A DNA stretch of 37,873 bases from a virus (IMGVR_UViG_3300035698_011755:1-37873); one strand, 5' to 3'. Positions 22,254-31,810 are shown, counted from the stretch's first letter. Notes: generated by a model from the sequence alone, not told the origin. Translations and numbers: made by a program.

Positions 22254-22666
22254 TGCCACCAAATACCACATTTAATGTTAAAGCGAGTCAGTGGAATCGA
22301 GGTGGAAGAGAACAGCTCATCACGGCTGAGATGGGGAACGAACCCTTCTTGTTCGATTCGTTTGGAAGCCTTCTTGTTTCTCAGGAAAATGCTTCCATAA
22401 CAGCTGCGGCCTTCGCTCACGCTGTAAAGATCAATCCAGCGGGTGGAGTCTTACCGATCGGCACAACCCCCACACTCGTTGAGTCTGTTCTTATCAAGGC
22501 GAAGCATGGCAATACGGGCAACGTCTTCATCGGTGATTCTGGTGGACAGAATATGCCCTTACCCGTTTCAATCGGTGCCCCTCCAGGGAAGAAGATCGAC
22601 CTGTCAGACATTTATTACAGAGTTGATACGGCCGGTGATGGTGTCGTCATTCTAACTCTGGGATAA
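22253..22666 (+). CDS. Putative small head or fibre protein, 137 aa
   Basis: Gly, Ala and beta-rich (VESVLIKAKHGNTGNVFIGDS, then SDIYYRVDTAGDGVVILTLG), like a small virion decoration or stabilisation protein. GGAGG lies ten bases upstream of the ATG, which overlaps the previous stop (TAATG). Position between terminase and the FN3/LamG gene favours a structural role, but this is inference. Confidence 0.55.
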   Translation: MPPNTTFNVKASQWNRGGREQLITAEMGNEPFLFDSFGSLLVSQENASITAAAFAHAVKINPAGGVLPIGTTPTLVESVLIKAKHGNTGNVFIGDSGGQNMPLPVSIGAPPGKKIDLSDIYYRVDTAGDGVVILTLG

Positions 22667-22667
22667 A

Positions 22668-23714
22668 ATGCCATTAGGATTTGACACTTTAGAATCGGTC
22701 AACCCCTCCTGTCTTCGAGAAGTTGGGGATAAGAACAGTCGCTTTGGATTGGAAGCCGGAGGCGGAGGCGTAGGCCCTCCAACTCCTCCTAATGCCCCAA
22801 CCGGATTAACCGCAACGACTGTATCTGACGTTCGGATTGACCTTACGTGGGTTGATAATTCAACAGACGAAACGGGTTTTTCAATAGAACGAGCTCCTGC
22901 TGCAATAGGCCCGTGGGCCGAGATTGATACGGTAGGTGCGGGGATAACGGCATATCAGAGTATCGGACTCACCGCTTCCACTCAGTATTTCTATCGAGTC
23001 AGGGCATTTAATGGCCCTCTTTACTCAACTTACTCTAATATAGCAGACGACACGACAGATGCACCTTCCCCTCCCGATCTAGCCAATCTACTTGCTTGGT
23101 ATAAGGCTGAAACAAACTGGACACCTAATGGCGGCGACCTTGCTACGTGGGGAGACAACAAAAACAGTAATGACATTACTCAAGGAACCGGAACCAAACA
23201 GCCATTGATTATATCGCCAGGGTGCAATGGACTAGATACGGCTCAATTTGATGGTGTCAGCGAGTTCTTGACCGGAGCGTTTGTTAGCACACAGCCGACA
23301 ACGGTTTTAATGTTGTGTAAGCCAATCACATGGAACTCAGGTGATAAGTTTTTTGACGGCGGCGGTGGAACCAACAAGAACTATATTTCAGATACTACAG
23401 GAACACCGACAGTTCGTGCGTATGCCGGTTCATTCCTTTCCCTTGCGGCAACAGGTCCAACCATCGGAGCTTGGGGCGTAGTGACCGCCATTTTCAACGG
23501 TGCATCCGGGCTTGTTCAATTCAATAAGACCGCTGCGTCAACTGGTGCAATCGGAGCCAACGACGGCGATGGTTTCACAATGGCCGCACGACAAGATGGT
23601 TCTTTCAATACGAAGAACATTGAGGTATGTGAGGCACTTATTTATTCGGCGGCTCTTGATGCGACAATTAGAGGACTGGCACAGGACTATTTACTTGGGG
23701 TGGGAGGTCTTTAA
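22668..23714 (+). CDS. Fibronectin type III plus LamG-like surface protein
   Basis: 348 residues. After a Gly-rich start, residues about 42-130 form a fibronectin type III domain (APTGLTATTVSDVRIDLTW, GFSIERA, YFYRVRAFNG). Residues about 138-348 resemble a concanavalin/LamG-type lectin sandwich (LLAWYKAETNWT, FDGVSEFLTG, GAWGVVTAIFNG, then IEVCEALIYSAALD). Such domains bind sugars or decorate capsids and tails. It lies between terminase and portal, so a capsid-surface or accessory adhesin role is plausible. Confidence 0.7.
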   Translation: MPLGFDTLESVNPSCLREVGDKNSRFGLEAGGGGVGPPTPPNAPTGLTATTVSDVRIDLTWVDNSTDETGFSIERAPAAIGPWAEIDTVGAGITAYQSIGLTASTQYFYRVRAFNGPLYSTYSNIADDTTDAPSPPDLANLLAWYKAETNWTPNGGDLATWGDNKNSNDITQGTGTKQPLIISPGCNGLDTAQFDGVSEFLTGAFVSTQPTTVLMLCKPITWNSGDKFFDGGGGTNKNYISDTTGTPTVRAYAGSFLSLAATGPTIGAWGVVTAIFNGASGLVQFNKTAASTGAIGANDGDGFTMAARQDGSFNTKNIEVCEALIYSAALDATIRGLAQDYLLGVGGL

Positions 23715-23715
23715 T

Positions 23716-24042
23716 ATGCGCGTAAAATACCGAAGGTTTTCAACAGAGGAAAAAGCAGATGCGTTTATCGCGCGACTTAATACCTTATACGGTTATCCAA
23801 AACCGGAGACACACACCTTTACTATCGCTGAAGCTATTGTTCATCCACAAACCGGCCATGCTATTGTGGTATTAAAACCTGTCTTTGATCATAACAAGGG
23901 ACGCTATTCTAATATGGCATTACGGCTAACAAAAGAAGAAAAGGCAAACTCCACTGAGATGGTTGACCCTGATTTAGTGGCAGAAGGATTTGAAACGTCC
24001 CGAAGTTCCCGAAGACAAGGACATCAAGATACCGAAACCTGA
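23716..24042 (+). CDS. Small hypothetical protein, 108 aa
   Basis: ATG 23716, with GGAGGT seven bases upstream, is preferred over the open frame that extends into the previous gene. MRVKYRRFSTEEKADAFIARL, then VVLKPVFDHN, then a Lys/Ser-rich tail. Located in the head block. No family recognised. Confidence 0.6.
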   Translation: MRVKYRRFSTEEKADAFIARLNTLYGYPKPETHTFTIAEAIVHPQTGHAIVVLKPVFDHNKGRYSNMALRLTKEEKANSTEMVDPDLVAEGFETSRSSRRQGHQDTET

Positions 24043-24058
24043 CTACCTGAAGTGATGT

Positions 24059-24433
24059 ATGACCACGAACGAGGCACTCATAAAATCCCAGTTTATAGGG
24101 ATACGTGAACGCTGGAACAACGTTCGTGCTAAACAACTATGTCGCAAGCTTGGCTGGACAATGGGAGAATTTCAGCGGTTTCTACTGGCCACTAAGGCAG
24201 AGTTTAATTCGTATTTGAGGAACAAGTTCCCAGGGGCCGCCTGCAAACAAATGGAGGACTGGGAGAACTACTTGCACCATAAAACTCTAGGAGAAACGCC
24301 AAAAGTGTTGCCAGATCCGGTTGAGCCGTTCATTGCTATTTTTGAGTTTGTTAATAAAATAGCCGATGAGCAGTCAGATCATGCAACCGAGGCAAGACAA
24401 TTACTTGAACCATTTAAGAGGGACGAGGCATGA
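24059..24433 (+). CDS. Hypothetical phage protein before portal, 124 aa
   Basis: Helical and basic: KSQFIGIRERWNNVRAKQLCR, WTMGEFQRFLLATK, and an acidic helix at the end (NKIADEQSDHATEARQLLE). The stop overlaps the portal ATG (ATGA). Size, HTH-like N-terminus and position would suit a packaging accessory, but I cannot assign it. Confidence 0.5.
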   Translation: MTTNEALIKSQFIGIRERWNNVRAKQLCRKLGWTMGEFQRFLLATKAEFNSYLRNKFPGAACKQMEDWENYLHHKTLGETPKVLPDPVEPFIAIFEFVNKIADEQSDHATEARQLLEPFKRDEA

Positions 24434-26832
24434 TTGATTATAAGGTTTTAGACTCGTATGGAACCAACCGGGAGAGGATCGAGGCGATCTTCACTATGCA
24501 GAGTGCAACCACGCTGTCGCCGGCCGGAGAACGATTGTTCAATGTCGACAACCCTGAGCTGAATGCCGACAACCCCGATCTGGATCCGAAGCCGAACAAG
24601 AAGAAGGTAGCAGCAGCACAGAAGGCATACGCAGAAAAGTTGTGGGCGACAAAAGAGACTTGGAAAAAGAAACTCTGTTCCCGCAACGAGGAGGGTCGAA
24701 CCTTTACTTTTAAGAATTACAAATACTGGCTGGCCTGTGATATGGCCATGGACGGTTCACCTTTGATCCCCGAGAATTTACCCCTTAACCTGTACGCTCA
24801 GGGAAAGATAGATTTTGATTCCTGTTCTACTGAACTCGAGAAGCTTGAAGCGATGTCCAACCGGAAGTTCCTCAAGTGGGAGGGAGAAGGCGAAGATAAA
24901 AAGATCAAGGAACTCGACGTCCCCCGGTTATACGAGGTCTGCTTTAACATTGTCAGACCGTATGTTACACGACGTGTAGCCGCCCAACTCGCACGTATCC
25001 TCAACCGCGATCCTCACCTTCCCTTCAGAAGTCGTGATCGATCCATGATAGGAAAGCTCCGGGCTGATGTCATGGGACAACGCTCAGAGATGATATGGGA
25101 TCAGTTTGGCTATGGTCACCAGATGGATCAGTTCTTACGTGAAACATTCATGTACGCCCACGTTGTAGCCTTTGTTGATTCTGCATGGGAGAAGGAAAGC
25201 ACGGTCGTTCTTGATAAGCTGGGAGATCAGAAGGCCGTCATCAGCAAAGAGGGACCGGTCTTTACCAATCCTCACCCATCCCGGGTGTTCTGGGATCGGG
25301 CTTACCCGGTATCTTCCCTGAACTTTGATTCGGGTTGTAAGTGGTGCGGGTATTGGGACGTTGTTCGATATAGTCAGGTCTGTTCTCCGGACTTCTTCAA
25401 CATCGATCAGGTCAAATACACCGACAGCACATATAACGCCTTTCGTCTTTTCCCAAACTACTACACCCTTTACTACTACGCCAACGACGCGGAATGTATC
25501 CTCAAGGCACCAGCGGCGGGTGCGGATGATTACTTTATCAAGAATGATCGGACAGCTAACATCGGCTATTACTCGCAGGACAAGAAGGATGCCGGTGTAA
25601 TCATCGCCAACTACTACGAGAAGGTGATTCCAAGCCAGTGTGGCCTTGGCACCTACCCTCACCCGGTATGGTTGAAGCTTATCGTTCTCAATGACGAGAC
25701 TGTGATCCATGGAGAGTTCCTTCCCTCCCGTCCGGCCATGGTTATGTATTACAACGAGAATGACTCAAAGCTCATGTCTCCGAGCATGGTTCATGACATG
25801 CTTCCGTATAACGATCAGATTCAAATGCTTCTGTCCCAGATGGTGTACTTCATGAAGGTTCAGAGCATCCTCCTTTATGCAATCAACTCCGATATGGTTG
25901 ACCCCGAGATGCGTCAGACGATCAGAGCACACCTCGATGGGAACAAATACTATTCAAAGGCTCTCTCGTTTGATGCGAGCTTTACAGACTTCGAGGAGCT
26001 ATACGGCAAGAACTTCTCCTCAACGAAAGCGATCGAGATTATTACTACGAAGCTTGAGGGACAGATCAATGATCTTTTGCAGGCCATATCGACCATCTCT
26101 TTCTACCTCGAAAAAAACCAGATGATGTCCTCGCAGGAGTTGGGGCAGGTTGTTGGATCCGGGGAAACATCAGCAACGGAGATCGCTGAAACCTCATCCA
26201 CCACGGCTACCCTCTACAACTATATCTCGAGAGGCCCGAATGAATTTCTTAATGCCATGAAGGTGATTCTCTACGAGTCACTTATGGCAAAGGGCAGCAC
26301 GGATATCCGCGTTCCTATCACCAGCTTCTACCCCGACGATGTCATTGAAAAAGCAGGCTTTACCTCAGAAGGAACGGCACAGGATGGAATGACCATCATT
26401 GGCTCTAAAGAAAGCCTCGTGCATGATTACGTGTTTGATTCCTCTGACATGAATGAGAAGCCGCGTAGCATCGAGTCTGCCAAGGTCTTGATGCAGCTCG
26501 TAACCATGGTGCTTGGAAACGAACAAGTAGCAATGGCCGTCGGGCAGGACCAACTATCCGCGATGATAACAGAAACTTTCCGCATGGCCGACAGTGACTT
26601 CATTCTCAAGATGGATGAATCCACTCAAGATCCACAAGTGGCAACCAATCAACAGGTTCAACAAACGATACAGCAATTCCAAGAAGCATTGATGCAGCAG
26701 GCCGAGGGCTTAAAACTTTCCGCAGATAAGATCGCTGCAATTGAAGAAGGGCTTAACGATGTAGCTGAAAGCGTTAAAGAACTTTATCAACCGCAAGGTC
26801 AACCTCCAGAAGCAGCAACAGCAGCAATATAA
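24430..26832 (+). CDS. Portal protein
   Basis: 800 residues. It has the large portal profile: long N-terminal half with aromatic strands, a long central helix with SQELGQVVGSGETSATEIAE (clip-to-stem region), and a coiled Gln-rich end (QQTIQQFQEALMQQAEG). It forms the dodecameric ring through which DNA enters; TerL docks on it. It precedes the scaffold and capsid genes as usual. Length is in the range of podovirus-size portals. Called by context and motif, not by a search. Confidence 0.75.
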   Translation: MIDYKVLDSYGTNRERIEAIFTMQSATTLSPAGERLFNVDNPELNADNPDLDPKPNKKKVAAAQKAYAEKLWATKETWKKKLCSRNEEGRTFTFKNYKYWLACDMAMDGSPLIPENLPLNLYAQGKIDFDSCSTELEKLEAMSNRKFLKWEGEGEDKKIKELDVPRLYEVCFNIVRPYVTRRVAAQLARILNRDPHLPFRSRDRSMIGKLRADVMGQRSEMIWDQFGYGHQMDQFLRETFMYAHVVAFVDSAWEKESTVVLDKLGDQKAVISKEGPVFTNPHPSRVFWDRAYPVSSLNFDSGCKWCGYWDVVRYSQVCSPDFFNIDQVKYTDSTYNAFRLFPNYYTLYYYANDAECILKAPAAGADDYFIKNDRTANIGYYSQDKKDAGVIIANYYEKVIPSQCGLGTYPHPVWLKLIVLNDETVIHGEFLPSRPAMVMYYNENDSKLMSPSMVHDMLPYNDQIQMLLSQMVYFMKVQSILLYAINSDMVDPEMRQTIRAHLDGNKYYSKALSFDASFTDFEELYGKNFSSTKAIEIITTKLEGQINDLLQAISTISFYLEKNQMMSSQELGQVVGSGETSATEIAETSSTTATLYNYISRGPNEFLNAMKVILYESLMAKGSTDIRVPITSFYPDDVIEKAGFTSEGTAQDGMTIIGSKESLVHDYVFDSSDMNEKPRSIESAKVLMQLVTMVLGNEQVAMAVGQDQLSAMITETFRMADSDFILKMDESTQDPQVATNQQVQQTIQQFQEALMQQAEGLKLSADKIAAIEEGLNDVAESVKELYQPQGQPPEAATAAI

Positions 26833-26835
26833 ACG

Positions 26836-28437
26836 ATGTCAAAACAGCCAGTAATACCCGAACCAGAAACCGATAAAACAGACTTCGCATGGATGGAAGG
26901 TCCACTTGAAGTTCCAGAAGATGTAGCCAAGTCTCTTAATCCGCAGGAGGACGTTGACTTAGAATCGCTCCGCTATCAGGGCAGCGACATGGGTGCGACC
27001 ATTGAGCTACTCAACGCAGAGCCACCCAAGCCAGGTGATCCTCCCGATCCGCTCGCACCGGAAGAAACACCGACACCTGATGATGGGCCTCCTGATCCGC
27101 TCAAACCGGATGTGCCAGCCAAACCCCCGGCCAAGCCCGTAGAAGCTGCTGCTCCGGCAACCCCCGTAATTCCCGTAGAAGCTGCTCCGACCCCCGCTAC
27201 GCCCGTAGTCACCAAGGGCATTGACCTTCCGGATTTGGGTGAGGATGTCATTCCTAAGGATGTTCCCTCTATCCCCGCGATCAAAGCTGATGAGCTGCCG
27301 GTCATTCAGATCAGTAAGGCGGACGAAGCTTTCATAGGCAGGATTGATAAGGCATCCAAGAGTTCACTCGATTTCTTTCACTTTGCCGAACAGCTCGAAC
27401 CTGAAAAATACAAGGGAGCCCTCGAACGGCACATTGCTTTCCTCAAAGACCATTCGCAATATGTAACCAAGGCCAGAAGCGAAGATCCGGATATCAACCT
27501 TGAACAGGACGATGATTACCAGAAATGGGTGCGGGCCAATAAGCCTGTAATCATGGATCAGTACGAGATTCAGGATATGCGGGGACGCATCAGCGAGGAG
27601 AAGGCCTTACGCCGCTTCCGTACAGAGCAGGCCAAACAATTTGAACCGGTTCGACAATACATGGAGCGGGCCAAGACTGAACCAATTCTTCGTCAGGAAG
27701 TCGCAGCCTTCGGAGAGCAGTTGATGTCATCTCTTGCTTCGCCAACAAAAGTTGGTGATGTCGACAACACGACGGCTGAAGCCAATGAGTTTGTTAATAC
27801 GTTCATTGAAGCAGGCGGTGGGGTTAAGGGAGAAACACAGCTCCGGGAGAAATACTCCGATGATGAAACCGAACTGTTTAAGCAGGTCACTAAGAACAGC
27901 GTATCGCTGGCAAGGGAGTTTGTAAGGGTCAATGACTTCGACACCGCCCTGGACACCAGAAACCCTGTCCATGATATGTTGTTCAACAACATCAAGAAGT
28001 GGGGTAAGGATATGGCCACCAACCCCGCATACGAAAATCTTCGCAAGCGTGATGACGGAACCACGTTCCTGCCATTAGAGCAATACGGTGATCTTCAGGC
28101 CCGTAACCCGACTGAAGCGGCCAAGCATTTCACTTTCAGCCGTGAACAAATACTTCGGTTAATTGCAACTGAGGGTAAATTTACGCTGAATCAAGGGCTT
28201 GTTGCCAGAAAAAGTGCCATAACTCGGTATCTTGAACAGCATGGAATGACGAAAGAAGACATCGGAAAGCTCGCATCGGGTTCAAATGCACAACCGAAGG
28301 CACCACCTGCGGAGATAGAAAACTCTCCCAGATCCCCGCGTTCCTCTCCGGTCGCACCGGCTTCTACCACTCCGGCAACGGGTTCTGGTACGTTTATGGA
28401 TGACGTAATGGGGCCGATCGGTCAGAAGCCAGCGTAA
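26836..28437 (+). CDS. Putative scaffold / internal head protein
   Basis: 533 residues. Residues about 60-125 are Pro/Ala-rich (PPDPLAPEETPTPDDGPP), a flexible segment. The rest is charged helix (RRFRTEQAKQFEPVRQYMERA), typical of scaffolding. The C-terminus has SPRSSPVAPASTTPATG, also disordered. It starts three bases after portal and lies directly before the capsid gene, the common scaffold position. No protease motif was seen. A non-scaffold internal virion protein is the alternative. Confidence 0.6.
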   Translation: MSKQPVIPEPETDKTDFAWMEGPLEVPEDVAKSLNPQEDVDLESLRYQGSDMGATIELLNAEPPKPGDPPDPLAPEETPTPDDGPPDPLKPDVPAKPPAKPVEAAAPATPVIPVEAAPTPATPVVTKGIDLPDLGEDVIPKDVPSIPAIKADELPVIQISKADEAFIGRIDKASKSSLDFFHFAEQLEPEKYKGALERHIAFLKDHSQYVTKARSEDPDINLEQDDDYQKWVRANKPVIMDQYEIQDMRGRISEEKALRRFRTEQAKQFEPVRQYMERAKTEPILRQEVAAFGEQLMSSLASPTKVGDVDNTTAEANEFVNTFIEAGGGVKGETQLREKYSDDETELFKQVTKNSVSLAREFVRVNDFDTALDTRNPVHDMLFNNIKKWGKDMATNPAYENLRKRDDGTTFLPLEQYGDLQARNPTEAAKHFTFSREQILRLIATEGKFTLNQGLVARKSAITRYLEQHGMTKEDIGKLASGSNAQPKAPPAEIENSPRSPRSSPVAPASTTPATGSGTFMDDVMGPIGQKPA

Positions 28438-28553
28438 GTGCATTTGCACTACACTTCTGTTTTTGCAGAAATATTGCCTGATTATTAAGTTTATTTTGCT
28501 TTCTCAAAAAACGAGGGGGAAGGTTGAGGTCTAACTCAAAAGAAGGTAATTAA
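28438..28553 (+). promoter_or_regulatory. Leader region of the capsid gene
   Basis: The 116-base gap holds a GTGCA/TGCAC palindrome just after the scaffold stop, a TTCTG/CAGAA hairpin, AT-rich TTATTAAGTTTATTTTG, and an AGAAGG ribosome site before ATG 28554. A dedicated capsid promoter or mRNA processing site is plausible; no consensus promoter was certain. Confidence 0.35.
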
Positions 28554-30254
28554 ATGGGTGTAGCAGACCAAATCCTGAATCAATGTGGGCCTCGCGTCAT
28601 TAACGTATCGAACGTGTGTGACGGTTCTTTAACGAAGCTCGACATGCAGGGACTTACACCGGCAACGCTTGAGAGTATGAAGAACACGGCTTGGATGGAG
28701 TATTTCTTATACACACAGGCCGTCAAAGCACGTATGACCGGAGTCAGAGAAAACTCCCTCTACGATCTCATCCTTAGCCGGACGGCCCCGATCAAACTCG
28801 GGAAGGAAACAGTAAACAATAAGTCTTACTTCCTCCCCTACATTCTCAGAAACCAAGAGGACTATATTAACGCCAATGCGTTTAATATTGTCAGTGGTGG
28901 CCCCAATGCCAATGCCGGAACAACGGTTGACGGTGTTGTCTATCCCCTCTCCTCGTGGGATGTCGTTGTTCAAAACAGCCCTTCGGCGTTTGCAAGTCCG
29001 CTTGTTCACATCGAACGCTACTTTGTCCTCGGTGCTGATTGTGTTGTCCTCAATCTTTCCGCTGCTGGTGCAGTCCAGGAACCTTACATGAAGGTCATTA
29101 ACGCCGTTTATATCACGACTGCAGGTGGCGTTGAACAAGCTCGTGTCACCCTCGCAGCCAACGTCACCGACGCGGCTACCGGGTGGGGTGGAATGACCGC
29201 CGCAGAACGCTTACTGTTCCAGCCCACCGCGGGTGTTGTGCAGGTCGGCGTGAACAATGTATCGGATTATGAGAGCTGGTGTGAAATGCAGCCGGTCGAT
29301 TTATCGAACCGCCTCATCCACTTCTGGTGTCAGACTTCCCGGCATGTGTTCTGTTACGATGATGAAACCAAGAAGTATCTCGCATACATCATGGCGGGGA
29401 ATGTTAATCCATACCTCGACCTGTATAAAGAGCTGCCTCTCACTGAACAGAACCGGAAGGCTTACGCCAACTGGGAACGTCAACAGTGTATCTCGTTCTT
29501 CTACGGCCAGCAGATCGACGAACATCAGACGGCTGAAGATTATCGCAATCTTCCCAAGGTCTATGATCCTCGACATGGTATCTTCCTGGAATACAAGGCA
29601 AACGCCTTGGGGGTGAAAACCCTCCTCAACGAATGTAACCGCGTGATCGACTATGCGGGTGCTCCTCTGGATCTGAACGTCCTCGAAAACCAGCTGTATC
29701 AAATCAAGCGTCACCGTGAGGTCGACGGGGGTACAGTTACGGAAATCGATGCATGGACAAACCGTAACACGGCGGCCACGATCGACAGTCTGATGATGGG
29801 CTACTATAAGGCACGTAACCGCATGAATTATGAGCAAGACTGGAAGCCCCAGACAATCTCGGTTCAGGACAAAGTGTTGTGGAACTACCGTTCATACGAG
29901 TTCCGGGATGCTCAGGTTACTCTCAATGTGATTGTTGAGCCTTTCTTCGATGACCACAAGTTGCACTTCCCGGCGTCCATGGCGTCACGCGGCAATATGC
30001 TGTTGATTCCGGATTGGTCAGACATCAAACGTGGTGTCGCTGGTGCAGCTTCGCGGACAAGCCATACTCCTGATCTCGAAACGGATCCGGACTTCGCTTG
30101 CATCATCAAGGCGAACATCAAGCATTACGAGATGCAGAGTTTCGTTTGGACAGTCCTCCTGGAAGATCCTTCTCGCCACTTGTGGATTGAGAATTTCTCG
30201 GACGAATGTCCGACCTACGCCTTTACTCTCTGCGAGCCTACGCAGAGTTCATAA
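28554..30254 (+). CDS. Major capsid protein (putative)
   Basis: 566 residues with AGAAGG before the ATG. It is beta-rich, with few cysteines and long conserved-looking segments (SLYDLILSRTAPIKLGKETV, then FFDDHKLHFPASMASRGNML and HLWIENFSDECP). It lies after the putative scaffold and is followed by a strong terminator, as for the most expressed late gene. The fold family (HK97-type) is assumed, not proven. Confidence 0.7.
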   Translation: MGVADQILNQCGPRVINVSNVCDGSLTKLDMQGLTPATLESMKNTAWMEYFLYTQAVKARMTGVRENSLYDLILSRTAPIKLGKETVNNKSYFLPYILRNQEDYINANAFNIVSGGPNANAGTTVDGVVYPLSSWDVVVQNSPSAFASPLVHIERYFVLGADCVVLNLSAAGAVQEPYMKVINAVYITTAGGVEQARVTLAANVTDAATGWGGMTAAERLLFQPTAGVVQVGVNNVSDYESWCEMQPVDLSNRLIHFWCQTSRHVFCYDDETKKYLAYIMAGNVNPYLDLYKELPLTEQNRKAYANWERQQCISFFYGQQIDEHQTAEDYRNLPKVYDPRHGIFLEYKANALGVKTLLNECNRVIDYAGAPLDLNVLENQLYQIKRHREVDGGTVTEIDAWTNRNTAATIDSLMMGYYKARNRMNYEQDWKPQTISVQDKVLWNYRSYEFRDAQVTLNVIVEPFFDDHKLHFPASMASRGNMLLIPDWSDIKRGVAGAASRTSHTPDLETDPDFACIIKANIKHYEMQSFVWTVLLEDPSRHLWIENFSDECPTYAFTLCEPTQSS

Positions 30255-30288
30255 AGTATTTTGGCCTCGGTTATTGCTGTTAATCGGG

Positions 30289-30328
30289 AAGGGCTGTCAG
30301 GACGTAAAAATCCTGTCAGCCCTTTTTT
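30289..30328 (+). terminator. Strong rho-independent terminator after the capsid gene
   Basis: GGGCTGTCAGGA and TCCTGTCAGCCC form a perfect 12-base stem, extendable by A-T pairs, around an eight-base loop and followed by six T. It ends the head transcript 35 bases past the capsid stop. Confidence 0.93.
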
Positions 30329-30331
30329 CTT

Positions 30332-30365
30332 TTGACACCTAATTTTTATATGGCAGTTTTACGAT
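30332..30365 (+). promoter_or_regulatory. Putative promoter with ACCTAAT element
   Basis: Directly after the capsid terminator, TTGACACCTAATTTTTATATGG precedes ATG 30366, so a new promoter is needed here. The ACCTAAT (30337-30343) recurs at 7351, 21996 and 37283. TTGACA is a good -35 but no -10 lies at 17 bases; a phage-specific promoter is likely. Confidence 0.5.
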
Positions 30366-30794
30366 ATGATCCTCACACGGAACCAGTGGATGGACGAGAT
30401 TCACGATTATTCTCCCAATATGGATTGGGGGAAGATCGATCTACCGGACGCCACCTACCAGACGGTCACACGCGAGTTCGTTGAGAATAAATATAATCCG
30501 TACTGGGAGAAGGTACTGAAGATACTGCGGATTAAATACTCAAAGAAGTTTGACTGTAACCGGTTTGCTAAAGGAGCGAGATGGATCGCATCCGTAGTTC
30601 ACTCAAAGAGCGACAGCACGTTGGCCGCGATCGCAATGGCAGAGTTTGAATATAAGCGTGACGTAGATGACCAGTATCATGAGATAAACCTTTGGAGAAC
30701 TGAGAACGGAGTCGAGGCATGGGAGCCTCAAAATCAATCATGGCTAAACCTAACACAAACCGAACGCTTTTCTGGGCGGCGTGCTGCATCATAA
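30366..30794 (+). CDS. Cysteine-peptidase-like protein, lysis module
   Basis: 142 residues without a clear ribosome site. Cys64 in FDCNRFAKGARW, His105 in YHEINLWRTENG and a following WEPQNQ resemble the Cys...His-x-x-Asn...EPQ layout of transglutaminase/papain-like or CHAP-like proteins that phages use as peptidoglycan hydrolases or other peptidases. The position just before two lipoproteins and membrane proteins supports an endolysin role. The last 18 residues overlap the lipoprotein gene. Activity is inferred. Confidence 0.45.
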   Translation: MILTRNQWMDEIHDYSPNMDWGKIDLPDATYQTVTREFVENKYNPYWEKVLKILRIKYSKKFDCNRFAKGARWIASVVHSKSDSTLAAIAMAEFEYKRDVDDQYHEINLWRTENGVEAWEPQNQSWLNLTQTERFSGRRAAS

Positions 30795-30889
30795 TCCTGT
30801 TGGCAGGATGTGTAACCCCACCCGAAGCCACTCTGGACGACCTGTTTCCACCGGAAGACTACAAATACGAGGACTACGACAATGGATGA
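30740..30889 (+). CDS. Small lipoprotein, o-spanin-like
   Basis: 49 residues from ATG 30740 (an upstream in-frame ATG at 30719 gives 56). After a basic start and the hydrophobic stretch LFWAACCIIILLAGC comes a lipobox (LLAGC) with Cys25 as the lipid-bearing residue, then an acidic tail with DLFPPEDYKYEDYDNG. It is embedded in the cysteine-peptidase gene, and the next gene starts inside its stop. This suits an Rz1-like outer-membrane spanin, though it is shorter in Pro than classical Rz1. Confidence 0.65.
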   Translation: MAKPNTNRTLFWAACCIIILLAGCVTPPEATLDDLFPPEDYKYEDYDNG

Positions 30890-31229
30890 CCTACTTAAAC
30901 TGGCAATGAGCTACCTGATAGACCCTGAGTTCTACGCCTTTGTTGGTGCAATGATCGCAGCTCTGGGCAAGATCTGGCACAGCGGGAACAAGGTCACTAC
31001 CATTGAGAAGGTAGCCGAGACACTGGTTGTTACCAATCAGGCACTCATGAAACACCCTCAATATTCAGCAGCCGAAGAAACGGTTAAGGGATTTTTCAAA
31101 GAGGTTCAGACTGAAATGGGCAACCATACAGAAGTCCGTGCCATCATCAAGAAGTATCAAAATCAAGATAAGGCCGATGAGATTATCACAAAGGTAACTC
31201 AGCCGCCTTTCCCACACCACAGAATATGA
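30882..31229 (+). CDS. Membrane-associated protein of the lysis module, 115 aa
   Basis: A short hydrophobic helix at residues 17-29 (FYAFVGAMIAALG) is followed by a soluble helical part (IEKVAETLVVTNQALMK, then ETVKGFFKEVQTEMGNH). It could be a holin-like or inner-membrane spanin-like protein. Its ATG overlaps the lipoprotein stop. The weak single membrane segment leaves the role open. Confidence 0.5.
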   Translation: MDDLLKLAMSYLIDPEFYAFVGAMIAALGKIWHSGNKVTTIEKVAETLVVTNQALMKHPQYSAAEETVKGFFKEVQTEMGNHTEVRAIIKKYQNQDKADEIITKVTQPPFPHHRI

Positions 31230-31342
31230 CCGGCATTAGTGATTACCCGTTTCAGCTTATATCCAAGCGGGGTCAAAAACTTTTCAAACCATCGAAGCTC
31301 CCATTCAAGATCGTCCATCTTATGTTGTTCTATCTCGATATA

Positions 31343-31810
31343 ATGAAACATCGAATCCTATTGGCCTTCCTAACTCTCACCCTGTTCGGGTGCAGCGAAA
31401 CTTTTAAACAGACCGCCGTTCCTCTGGCAAAGATCGGTCTTCGCGTAGCCGTGAGAGGGCTAGTGCTGAGTAACCCTGCGGTTGCTCCATACGTGACCGG
31501 TCTTTCATTGGTTCTCCGACAGACGGATGTATTGTCACCGGCAGGAGTACGGACTGAAGTAAACACCTACATCAACCGTAAGGTGAACGATCCCCTATAC
31601 CGTGAAAGTATGAAGGATCTGGCCGATATGTTACTGGTATTCTATGACGGTGTTTATGAGAAGAACGCAGGAGCATTAGCCGATAATCAGGCGGTTGCTA
31701 TCCTCACACGCTTTGCAGATGTAATTGACATGGCAGTTGATCCGACGATTGCGGCCGCAGGGCCGGACGAGGTTATTCGCTTGGAGATGGTATCTGTATT
31801 AATCGAGTAG
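31343..31810 (+). CDS. Lipoprotein, 155 aa
   Basis: The frame is open from 31226, but ATG 31343 yields a signal peptide (MKHRILLAFLTLTLFGC) with lipobox LFGC and lipidated Cys17. The rest is helical and hydrophilic. Two lipoproteins so near one another in a lysis region is unusual; this one could be a superinfection-exclusion or structural lipoprotein. Confidence 0.65.
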   Translation: MKHRILLAFLTLTLFGCSETFKQTAVPLAKIGLRVAVRGLVLSNPAVAPYVTGLSLVLRQTDVLSPAGVRTEVNTYINRKVNDPLYRESMKDLADMLLVFYDGVYEKNAGALADNQAVAILTRFADVIDMAVDPTIAAAGPDEVIRLEMVSVLIE

